From Burkholderiaceae bacterium (GTDB taxonomy: Bacteria > Pseudomonadota > Gammaproteobacteria > Burkholderiales > Burkholderiaceae_B): a stretch of 64,000 nucleotides of DNA. Position 1 is the stretch's first letter; every line of letters begins with the position of its first letter. The notes under the pieces were generated by a model that searched no databases, had not been told where the DNA came from, and saw nothing but the letters and a program-made list of their open reading frames with translations. The stretch covers positions 62,001 through 126,000 of the forward strand of contig SCSG01000013.1 in assembly GCA_004322135.1 (NCBI GenBank). Direction: 5' to 3'. Both the position numbers and the translations under genes were made by a program. Below are positions 37,776 through 45,864 of this stretch, in pieces.

Positions 37776-38246
37776 GAATTAAATGTACACCCAAACAAAT
37801 AAAGAAGCAACCAGAAAGACTGCCGAAATATTTCCCTCTTTGTCCGCTCGTCCCGAGTAAGGTGTCTGCCGCTGCACCCGGGTCATTCCCTACTCCATTG
37901 CAATCTTCGCGCATTCTCACGCACTTACGAAACCTTTCCACAAGTTATCCACTCGTAACGACTTGTACTGTATTTTCATGCAGCTATTATTACGGTGTCC
38001 ACCCATTGATTTTGTGAAAAAAGGCAGCGGCATGGCAGATTGCAATGACGAAACGACAAACAAACACACAGAAAGCGTTTCTTTTGCGCTGTCCCGCATG
38101 CGCAGACTCGAAAGCCATCCGCGCGCAGTACCAGACCGGGCAAGCGGCCAGACAGGCAATTACCCAAAATTTACCCACGCAAAGAAAAACCGCCTGAGGC
38201 CGGACGCCCTAAGCGGTTTTAACTCATTGATTCAACAAGGAAATTC
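37776..38246. other. Gene-free right part of the tRNA-Arg relic
   Basis: 470 bp with no credible gene. An integrase gene would be expected next to the tRNA but none is recognisable; it has probably been lost. The segment contains the second copy of CCCAAAATTTACCCA (38163) and an imperfect hairpin AACCGC...GCGGTT at about 38190-38218 that could terminate the tRNA transcript. Confidence 0.45.
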
Positions 38247-38323
38247 TGGTGCGGCTGGCAGGAATCGAACCCACGACCCCTTGGTTCGTAGCCAAGTACT
38301 CTATCCAGCTGAGCTACAGCCGC
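38247..38323 (-). tRNA. tRNA-Arg (ACG)
   Basis: Reverse complement GCGGCTGTAGCTCAGCTGG... folds as a full cloverleaf. The anticodon loop CTACGAA gives anticodon ACG, wobble-edited to ICG, reading CGU/CGC/CGA. The T loop is GGTTCGATTCC, and CCA is encoded at the 3' end. It is the reconstituted target of the relic to its left. Confidence 0.96.
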
Positions 38324-38542
38324 GTTATTTGAAGAGGCATAACTATAACATAACTCTTTTTGACTGTCGCGCAGCGAAAAAGGCGCTGTTGGCGCAACGT
38401 GAGAATGTCCGGGCGAACATTTCCACTTTGGCTTGACAGCAGCAAAAAAGGCCCTAAACAGGCTACGCTGCGCACCTGGCACAGCGCATGGAATAAACTC
38501 ATTCACGGCACCAACGTTCAATAAAGCCACAGGAAATCACCG

Positions 38543-39472
38543 ATGCACACAACGCCCGCCGCATTTTCATACGACTACGTTCGAGTCGAATCCGTTGTGT
38601 CCGACTATGTTCCGCAGTGGCGCAGAATGGACTTCGACGCCATTGTTGCCATAGCGCGCGGCGGACTGGTGCCGGCAGTCATGGCTTCAACAGCGCTGGG
38701 ACTACCACTGCTGGCGCTTGCCTACGAACGACGCTCGCGCCAGGTATCGTGGTTTACCGCCCAGACTCCACCACATGACGCGCACGTTCTTCTTGTTGAA
38801 GATATCGCCGGCCGAGGCACCACCCTGCAGGACTGCCACGCGTTTTTAACGGCCCAAGGGCACAAGATCCACATTTTCACCCTGGCACACGATGCCGAAT
38901 CGCGCCTGCAGCCCGATTTTGGCCCGGAGATCCCGCCGGGCTGGCGCGCCTGGTTTCCGTGGGAACGCGAATCCGTCACACCGGCTTTTGCCGCGACAAA
39001 CAACAGCCCCGACAGGCCAGAATATGAATACGCCTCGTGGGCCATCGACCTTGACGGCATTCTGCTGCCGGACCTGCCGGTCGACCAATACGAGAGCGAT
39101 CTGGCCGGGACCCTGGCACAACGCGACAAATTGCCGCCCAACTCCCTCTTGCCTGACCGGGACCTGACTACACTGACCATCATCACCGGTCGCCCCGAAA
39201 AAGACAGGGACCGGACCCAGAGCTGGCTGGATCGGCACGGCTTTCACGGCCCGTTAGTCATGCGGGACGCTTCCCGGTACACGGCCGCCCAAACGGCGCA
39301 GCACAAGGCGGAAGCCATTGTCGCGCGCGGTCACACACACTTTATCGAAAGTGATGCCATCCAGGCCCTGGAAATTGCCCGGCGGGTCACTGTGGCGCGC
39401 ATCTTCTGGTGGAACGGTACAACCGCCCTATCGATCTACGCCAATGAGGCACCGAGGCTCACGTTGGTCTAA
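38543..39472 (+). CDS. Phosphoribosyltransferase-HAD-like fusion protein
   Basis: 309 residues, apparently two domains. The N-terminal half is a type I phosphoribosyltransferase: AIARGGLVPAVMAS and the PRPP loop LLVEDIAGRGTTLQD (about residues 88-102). The C-terminal half resembles an HAD phosphatase: WAIDLDGILLPDLP has the D-x-D-G motif I (about residue 168) and TIITGRPEKDRDR the motif II region. No membrane segment. AGGAAA precedes the ATG. The combination suggests transfer or release of a phosphoribosyl group coupled to a phosphatase step, perhaps in nucleotide salvage or a sugar pathway; the substrate is unknown. Confidence 0.75.
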   Translation: MHTTPAAFSYDYVRVESVVSDYVPQWRRMDFDAIVAIARGGLVPAVMASTALGLPLLALAYERRSRQVSWFTAQTPPHDAHVLLVEDIAGRGTTLQDCHAFLTAQGHKIHIFTLAHDAESRLQPDFGPEIPPGWRAWFPWERESVTPAFAATNNSPDRPEYEYASWAIDLDGILLPDLPVDQYESDLAGTLAQRDKLPPNSLLPDRDLTTLTIITGRPEKDRDRTQSWLDRHGFHGPLVMRDASRYTAAQTAQHKAEAIVARGHTHFIESDAIQALEIARRVTVARIFWWNGTTALSIYANEAPRLTLV

Positions 39473-39582
39473 AAACATCACCCGGATTTTGTATATGATT
39501 GATAAAGTTACCCGCCAGGCCAGAGCCAGCACTCTCACCATGGCGCGTCCATAATACATACACCGAAAATCGGGAGATCAGA

Positions 39583-40743
39583 TTGACCCAGTTATCGAAA
39601 ATCACGTGCGTGGAAGACCTGCGCCGCGTGGCCAAGCGGCGCATTCCGCGAATGTTCTACGACTACGCCGACTCGGGTGCCTGGACCGAGGGCACGTATC
39701 GCTCCAATGAAGCGGACTTCCAGAAGCTTAAATTCCGACAGCGCGTGGCCGTGAATATAGAAAAGCGCAGTTTGAAATGCCGCATGATAGGTATCGACGT
39801 CGCCATGCCGGTGGCAATCGCACCTACGGGCCTGACAGGCATGATGCACGCCGACGGCGAAATCCTTGGTGCGAAGGCAGCCGAGAAATTCGGCATTCCA
39901 TTCACACTTTCCACGATGAGCATCTGCTCGATTGAAGACATTGCGGCGAACACGACGCGGCCATTCTGGTTCCAGCTGTACGTCATGCGCGATAAAGACT
40001 ATATGGAGCGTCTCATCAATCGCGCCAAGGCCGCAAACTGCTCGGCGCTGGTGGTTACGCTTGACCTGCAAGTACTGGGCCAGCGCAACAAGGACATAAA
40101 AAACGGCCTCAGCACGCCACCCAAGCCGACACTGGTCAACATTCTGAACCTGCTCACCAAGCCGCACTGGTGCCTGGGCATGGCGGGAACCAAACGCCGC
40201 ACCTTCGGCAATATCGTCGGCCACGCCAAGAATGTCAGCGACACCTCTTCGCTGGCTGCGTGGACCAATGAACAGTTCGACCCGACGTTGAATTGGAACG
40301 ACATCGAGTGGATCAAGAAACTATGGGGCGGCAAAATCATTCTGAAAGGCATCCTGGATGCTGAAGATGCCCGCCACGCGGTCGATACGGGCGCAGACGC
40401 ACTGATTGTCTCGAACCATGGTGGCCGGCAACTCGATGGCGCGCCCTCGTCAATAAGCGCCCTGCCTCACATTGCGCAAGCAGTCGGCAACGACATTGAA
40501 GTCTGGGTCGACGGCGGAATCCGTTCGGGTCAGGACGTTCTGCGCGCCGTCGCGCTGGGTGCGAAGGGCACACTGATTGGCCGCTCATTCCTGTACGCAC
40601 TGGGCGCCTTTGGCGAGGCAGGCGTGACGCGCTGCCTGGAGCTCATTGCCAAAGAACTGGACGTAACCATGGCCTTCTGCGGTCGTACAGCCCTTCAGGA
40701 CGTCGACCGCTCCATTCTTCTGCGACCCGATTTGTTTGACTGA
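39583..40743 (+). CDS. FMN-dependent alpha-hydroxy-acid dehydrogenase, LldD-like
   Basis: 386 residues, TIM-barrel flavoenzyme. FMN and active-site regions are seen: YDYADSGAWTEGTYR, APTGLTGMMHADGE, the catalytic His in SNHGGRQLDGAPS, and VDGGIRSGQDVLRAVALGA. It oxidises L-lactate or a related 2-hydroxy acid, passing electrons to quinone. A TTG start at 39583 is proposed, with GGGAGA 5-6 bases before it; the protein then begins MTQLSKITCVEDL like relatives. The ORF's earlier ATG at 39499 adds 28 unsupported residues. Substrate specificity is not certain. Confidence 0.9.
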   Translation: MTQLSKITCVEDLRRVAKRRIPRMFYDYADSGAWTEGTYRSNEADFQKLKFRQRVAVNIEKRSLKCRMIGIDVAMPVAIAPTGLTGMMHADGEILGAKAAEKFGIPFTLSTMSICSIEDIAANTTRPFWFQLYVMRDKDYMERLINRAKAANCSALVVTLDLQVLGQRNKDIKNGLSTPPKPTLVNILNLLTKPHWCLGMAGTKRRTFGNIVGHAKNVSDTSSLAAWTNEQFDPTLNWNDIEWIKKLWGGKIILKGILDAEDARHAVDTGADALIVSNHGGRQLDGAPSSISALPHIAQAVGNDIEVWVDGGIRSGQDVLRAVALGAKGTLIGRSFLYALGAFGEAGVTRCLELIAKELDVTMAFCGRTALQDVDRSILLRPDLFD

Positions 40744-40856
40744 CCCCCCACAGCAATAAGACTTGCAACGTAGAAAACATTCTCCCGAAGAAGCAATGCC
40801 CACCCAACTTATTGTGCAAAACTCCCTAGTGAGCAATCCTACCCCGGAGAAGCCCC

Positions 40857-43232
40857 ATGGCGCATCGCCCCACTGAAAAACCCGCGGAACACGCCGCCAC
40901 AACCAACCATGAACATGGCGCTGGGGTGACTTACACCTGCCCAATGCACCCCGAAGTGCGCGAAACACAACCCGGACGCTGCCCTACTTGCCACATGTTT
41001 CTTGTACCGGAATCGGAAGTTGGCGAAGGTCACGCCGGCCATGCACATTCAGCGCATGACCACGCCAGCCACGAGGCCCACCACCACGGCGCAACACCCG
41101 GGCATGCGCACGCAAACCCCGTTGCCGCCGCATCAGGAGTCCTCTACACCTGTCCCATGCATCCGCAAATTCAGCAGGACCATCCAGGCAATTGTCCCCT
41201 TTGCGGAATGTCACTGGAGCCCATGCTCCCCAGCGAAGACGAAGAAGAAAACCCTGAACTCAAAGACTTCACGCGGCGTTTCTGGTGGTCTTTGCCGTTA
41301 ACGGTCATCGTCGTGGCGCTGGCCATGTCGATGCACTTCGTGCACTGGTTCGACGGTCCCACGCAGAGCTGGATCGAACTGGTGCTGACAACACCCGTCG
41401 TACTTTGGGCCGGCCGGCCATTCTTCGTACGAGGTGTACAGTCCCTGCGCAATAAAAGCCCCAACATGTGGACACTGATTGGTATCGGCACTGGCGCAGC
41501 TTACCTTTACAGCGTCGTCGCAACCGTTGTGCCACATGTGTTCCCACCCACCTTCTTCGAGATGGGACGTGTGTCGGTGTATTTCGAAGCTGCTGCGGCC
41601 ATTATTTCGTTGACCCTGTTTGGACAAATGCTCGAACTGCGGGCACGTTCAAAAACGTCCGAGGCCATTCGTTCTCTCATGGGACTCGCACCGAAAACTG
41701 CGCGCCGCATTCTGGCCGATGGCACGGAAGAAGACGTTCCATTGACCCACGTGCACCCTGGCGATACGCTGCGTGTGCGTCCCGGCGAGAAAGTACCTGT
41801 CGACGGCGTCGTGCTCGAAGGCCGAAGCGCCGTCGATGAGGCAATGCTTACCGGCGAGCCCCTTCCAGTCACGAAACAGGCCAACGACAAAGTGATTGGC
41901 GCAACGTTGAATACGACAGGCGCGCTGGTCATCCGCGCGGAAAAAACCGGCGCCAACACCATGCTGTCACAAATCGTGGCCATGGTCGCGCAGGCTCAGC
42001 GCTCACGCGCACCCATGCAACGCATGGCCGACGTGGTGGCGGGCTACTTTGTGGTGGCTGTCGTGGCCGCGGCCATCATCACCTTCTTCGCGTGGGGATG
42101 GCTAGGCGGCCCCCAAGGCTGGGTCTTCGGCCTGGTGAACGCCGTGGCGGTTTTGATCATTGCATGCCCCTGTGCGCTGGGCCTCGCCACACCCATGACC
42201 ATCATGGTTGCCACGGGCCGGGCTGCCTCGCAGGGCATTTTGTTCAAGGACGCCGCCGCCATCGAGAACTTCCACAAGATCGACACATTGATCGTCGACA
42301 AAACCGGAACCCTTACCGAAGGTCGCCCCACGTTCGATCGCGCGATAGCCGCCAGCGGCTTCACACCTGAAAAAGTACTGCAGCTCGCTGCGAGCCTTGA
42401 TCAAGGCAGCGAACACCCGCTCGCGCACGCCATCGTGCAGGCCGCCAGGGATCAAAATCTAACACTCAGCAAACCGGACAATTTCGATTCCATCACCGGG
42501 ATGGGAGTTCAGGGCAGTATCGACGGAGTGCAGCTCGTCCTGAGCAACACGTCACTAATGGGAAACAGGAAAATCGACATCTCCACACTCAAGGATCAAG
42601 CAGAAACCCTGCGCAATGAAGGCGCAAGTGTCATGGTTTTGGCCGCCAACGAGGTGCTGGCGGGCCTTCTCGTGGTTACCGACCCGATCAAGGATTCGAC
42701 TCCGGCAGCCCTCAAAACCCTGCAAGACATGGGTATCCACGCGGTCATGGCAACGGGTGATGCGCACACGACAGCACTGACTGTTGCGAAGAAGCTTGGA
42801 ATCGACGACGTACACGGCGAAACAACCCCTGCCGACAAATACGCGCTGGTCGAAAAGTACCAGCGTGAAGGCAAAATCGTGGCCATGGCCGGAGACGGGA
42901 TCAACGACGCCCCTGCGCTGGCAAAGGCCGACATCGGCGTGGCCATGGGGACGGGCACCGACGTCGCCATGAGCAGCGCACCAGTCACCCTCGTCAAAGG
43001 CGACCTGCGCGGCATCGCGCAGGCCCGCATCCTATCAAACCTGACGATCAGGAACATGAAGCAAAACTTGGGCTTCGCCTTTATTTACAACGCCTGCGGC
43101 ATCCCTATTGCCGCAGGCGTACTGTACCCATGGACCGGCTGGCTGCTGTCGCCGCTGATCGCTGCACTGGCAATGAGCCTGAGCTCCGTATCGGTCATCT
43201 CGAACGCCCTGCGTCTGCGAACGGAGAAGTGA
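40857..43232 (+). CDS. copA: Copper-translocating P1B-type ATPase
   Basis: 791 residues. The N-terminus has two short heavy-metal-binding domains of the YTCPMHPE type (about residues 23-48 and 97-124), the first with GRCPTCHM and the second with GNCPLCGM, separated by a His-rich linker. The membrane metal site is CPC (residue 437), the phosphorylation motif DKTGTLTEG (about residue 481), and the hinge region [16 protein letters not shown] is present. CPC indicates Cu+ or Ag+ export. GGAGA precedes the ATG. The symbol is by function; the HMBD-type N-terminus differs from classical CopA with HMA domains. No copper regulator lies beside it. Confidence 0.88.
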   Translation: MAHRPTEKPAEHAATTNHEHGAGVTYTCPMHPEVRETQPGRCPTCHMFLVPESEVGEGHAGHAHSAHDHASHEAHHHGATPGHAHANPVAAASGVLYTCPMHPQIQQDHPGNCPLCGMSLEPMLPSEDEEENPELKDFTRRFWWSLPLTVIVVALAMSMHFVHWFDGPTQSWIELVLTTPVVLWAGRPFFVRGVQSLRNKSPNMWTLIGIGTGAAYLYSVVATVVPHVFPPTFFEMGRVSVYFEAAAAIISLTLFGQMLELRARSKTSEAIRSLMGLAPKTARRILADGTEEDVPLTHVHPGDTLRVRPGEKVPVDGVVLEGRSAVDEAMLTGEPLPVTKQANDKVIGATLNTTGALVIRAEKTGANTMLSQIVAMVAQAQRSRAPMQRMADVVAGYFVVAVVAAAIITFFAWGWLGGPQGWVFGLVNAVAVLIIACPCALGLATPMTIMVATGRAASQGILFKDAAAIENFHKIDTLIVDKTGTLTEGRPTFDRAIAASGFTPEKVLQLAASLDQGSEHPLAHAIVQAARDQNLTLSKPDNFDSITGMGVQGSIDGVQLVLSNTSLMGNRKIDISTLKDQAETLRNEGASVMVLAANEVLAGLLVVTDPIKDSTPAALKTLQDMGIHAVMATGDAHTTALTVAKKLGIDDVHGETTPADKYALVEKYQREGKIVAMAGDGINDAPALAKADIGVAMGTGTDVAMSSAPVTLVKGDLRGIAQARILSNLTIRNMKQNLGFAFIYNACGIPIAAGVLYPWTGWLLSPLIAALAMSLSSVSVISNALRLRTEK

Positions 43233-43266
43233 ACAACCGGCAGTTCGGGCGCATGCCGCAGGCTTG

Positions 43267-44169
43267 TCAGGTAAAGACATCCTCGGCCACCGCACGCAGC
43301 AAGAGTTGTTTGAGCGGCCCCACAAGACGGCTGTGCTGGACCGTAATGGCGTAGAAGTGCTCAGTCAGTTCTGAGGACTGGCCAACGTGCACTAGCGCGC
43401 CCGACTGAAGCTCGTCCTGCACTACAACTTCCGGCAGGATCGTAATCCAGCCACTATCGCGCGCCACCAGCCGCAACATCGTCATGTCGTCGATCTCGGC
43501 CCGTAACCTGGGCTGCACACCCGCTGAAAAGCACATGGCATCGAACTGTGCGCGTACGCTGTGGCGCGTGCTTGGCATGGCCATTTCGACGGCATCAAGA
43601 TCTTGTGGGACGCGCAATGTCGTGTCGGACCAGCGGTCGGCCCGGCCAACCAGCGAGATGACCTGACTGCCAAGAAAACGCGAAGATACTGGGCGCGCGG
43701 GGTCAGAAGGAATTGGCTCGTTGGCAAGAACCACGTCCAGTTGATGGCGTAACAGGCGCTCGACGAGCGTCTGCAACGAGCCCGACTCGACAGAAAGAAC
43801 GACTGTTGGATCGCGGAACAACGGGCGCAACCAGTTAACCTGAAAGTTGCGCGACATAGTCGAAACGCTACCCACGCGGATGTGCGTCGTGCCTTCGTCA
43901 CGACCTTCGAGCCACCCAAGCATTTGTTCACCCAGCCCGAATATGTTGTCGGCATAGGCGAAGACCTGCTGGCCCGTCGCGGTCAGCTCCAGTCGTCGCC
44001 CGTGGCGGTCAAACAACGGTTTACCCAGACGATCCTCCAGCTGCTTTATTTGCGTGGAGAGGGCGGACTGCGAAGTATGGATCTCTTTGGCTGCGTGCGT
44101 GAGCGATCCTCTCCTGGCTACACGCCAGAAGTAGAACAGATGCCGGAAATTCAGCTGACTTATGTCCAT
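43267..44169 (-). CDS. LysR-family regulator (NhaR-like)
   Basis: 300 residues. The N-terminal winged helix reads GSLTHAAKEIHTSQSALSTQIKQLE, typical of LysR, and the opening NFRHLFYFWRVAR resembles NhaR-type members. The remainder is the effector-binding domain. It is transcribed divergently from dabB across a 96-bp gap, the usual arrangement for a regulator controlling the neighbouring operon. It therefore probably regulates dabBA, perhaps in response to low inorganic carbon or pH. The effector is not known. Confidence 0.9.
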   Translation of the reverse strand: MDISQLNFRHLFYFWRVARRGSLTHAAKEIHTSQSALSTQIKQLEDRLGKPLFDRHGRRLELTATGQQVFAYADNIFGLGEQMLGWLEGRDEGTTHIRVGSVSTMSRNFQVNWLRPLFRDPTVVLSVESGSLQTLVERLLRHQLDVVLANEPIPSDPARPVSSRFLGSQVISLVGRADRWSDTTLRVPQDLDAVEMAMPSTRHSVRAQFDAMCFSAGVQPRLRAEIDDMTMLRLVARDSGWITILPEVVVQDELQSGALVHVGQSSELTEHFYAITVQHSRLVGPLKQLLLRAVAEDVFT

Positions 44170-44265
44170 AGTTCTGTTTTATAGAATACCAATATATTAT
44201 AAATGTAATATACAGAATACATGAAAAACTGAACAATACACAGGTTAGGTTTTGGAGAACGTGTT
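44170..44265. promoter_or_regulatory. Divergent LysR-dabB promoter region
   Basis: AT-rich 96 bp between the regulator and dabB. TTCTgttttaTAGAA at about 44172-44186 is a short dyad of LysR-box size, and CAGAATA recurs in the segment. These are plausible but unproven LysR sites. Confidence 0.4.
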
Positions 44266-45864
44266 TTGAATCTGCCATATGAGTTGAATTTCACCTTGGC
44301 ATTGGTGCCCGCGGTGCTTATGGCAGGCGTGGCGCTATGGGTGTGGAGCAGCCACACATCGGTACAGCATATGTGGCGGCAATTCAACGCATTTTCCCTC
44401 GCTGCGCTGGCATTTTCTCTAGTCGGACTCATCTCGCAATTGATGTTGGCACCCACGTTCAGCGCAGCGGAACCGGTCGGACACGGCTGGCTTGCGGCAA
44501 ACCAGTTTGGCGCCTGGGTGAGCCTACTGGTGCAATTGCTCGGTACGGCCATCGGCGTCTATTCATCCAATAACCTAAAGGGTGAACCGCACCAACCGGT
44601 GTACATTGCTGCCCTCGCGAGCGTACTGGCCACCGTGCATCTGCTGTTGCTGGCCAACCACTGGATCGTCCTGATTGCTGCCTGGGCCGCCATTGGATAC
44701 GCGATGCACCACCTATTGTGTTTCTACAAGGACCGGCCGTTCGCATTATTGGCGGCGCACAAGAAGATGGTGACGGATCGCGTGGCCGACATACTCCTCA
44801 TTACCGCCGCAGCACTGGCATGGTCGCAAGTTGGCAGCGGGTCGCTGTCCGACTTGTGGGCATATATCGCAGCGGGACATACTTCCGCGGCCCTTAATTG
44901 GAGTGGTATCTGCCTGGTGCTTGCTGTTATTGCACGCACGGCACTAATGCCCGTGCACGGCTGGCTCGTTCAGGTAATGGAAGCGCCAACGCCGGTGTCG
45001 GCACTGCTGCATGCGGGGGTGGTCAATCTTGGCGGCTATGTGCTGGTGTTGTTTGCGCCCTTGCTGGGCATCTCGCCCGCCGCGCGGTGGCTGCTTGTAG
45101 TATTTGGGCTGATTTCCGCAACGGTAGCGGGACTGGTGCTGCTGACGCGTGTCAGCCAGAAAGTGCACCTGGCGTGGTCCACGATCGCTCAGATGGGCTT
45201 CATGCTGCTCGAGTGCGGACTAGGTTTATACCTCTTCGCTGCGTTGCATCTTCTGGGCCATTCACTTTACAAGGCCCACAATTTTTTGAACGCCTCCAGC
45301 ACCGTGAAAGACTGCGATCGCAAACTCATTACCGGAGAGGCCCAAAACTCGGGCTTGAGCATGATCGCCGCGGTACCCATTGCACTTGTCATCGTTTTCG
45401 GCATCCAGTACGTCACGGGCAATCATGTGTGGCCGTGGTGGTGGACGGTGGTACTGGCGTTTGCGTGGGCACCGATGCTGTGGGTTCCGAAGGTACAGCA
45501 AGGTCGTCGCGGGGTTGTGCTCGTGCGGATAACGACCGGTCTGGTGATCGCTGCCTTTCTGACACTCGCCGCCGGCATCATGGATCGCGCTCCAATTGGC
45601 GCGGGTAACGATCCGATGACCGCCGCCGGTATAACCGCCCTGATCGGAATGGGCGCCATGTACCTCGCCATGACAATATTCCAGCTCTGGCCGCAATCGG
45701 TTGTGGCGGTGCGCCGCTGGGTGTACGCTGGCTTTTATATGGATGAAGGCTACACCCACTGGGTGTTGAGACTATGGCCCGCCCACTGGGCCGGAGCGGG
45801 CCGCCAACCCGCGCCGATTCCCTGGATTCCGGCGGAATCCGCCTGCGGACGGCCCGAAGCATGA
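44266..45864 (+). CDS. dabB: Inorganic-carbon transporter membrane subunit DabB (NuoL-like)
   Basis: 532 residues, about 13-14 membrane helices, homologous to the proton-pumping subunit NuoL/MrpA. Motifs include MPVHGWLVQVMEAPTPVSALLHAG and MGFMLLECGLGLYLFAALHLLGHSLYKAHNFL, which contain the conserved Lys/His of the proton path. It lacks other nuo genes nearby and instead overlaps dabA by 4 bp (ATGA). With DabA it forms an energy-coupled CO2/bicarbonate uptake complex. The start is TTG at 44266, preceded by GGAGAA at 6 bases. Confidence 0.92.
   Translation: MNLPYELNFTLALVPAVLMAGVALWVWSSHTSVQHMWRQFNAFSLAALAFSLVGLISQLMLAPTFSAAEPVGHGWLAANQFGAWVSLLVQLLGTAIGVYSSNNLKGEPHQPVYIAALASVLATVHLLLLANHWIVLIAAWAAIGYAMHHLLCFYKDRPFALLAAHKKMVTDRVADILLITAAALAWSQVGSGSLSDLWAYIAAGHTSAALNWSGICLVLAVIARTALMPVHGWLVQVMEAPTPVSALLHAGVVNLGGYVLVLFAPLLGISPAARWLLVVFGLISATVAGLVLLTRVSQKVHLAWSTIAQMGFMLLECGLGLYLFAALHLLGHSLYKAHNFLNASSTVKDCDRKLITGEAQNSGLSMIAAVPIALVIVFGIQYVTGNHVWPWWWTVVLAFAWAPMLWVPKVQQGRRGVVLVRITTGLVIAAFLTLAAGIMDRAPIGAGNDPMTAAGITALIGMGAMYLAMTIFQLWPQSVVAVRRWVYAGFYMDEGYTHWVLRLWPAHWAGAGRQPAPIPWIPAESACGRPEA

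Noticed and set aside
37930-37960. TTATCCAC sequence resembling a DnaA box
   Set aside because: It is a single copy with no cluster, no AT-rich unwinding region and no replication genes nearby, so not evidence of an origin.
37963-38436. 157-residue ORF on the + strand
   Set aside because: It runs antisense through the tRNA-Arg gene and has no recognisable motif; a shadow.
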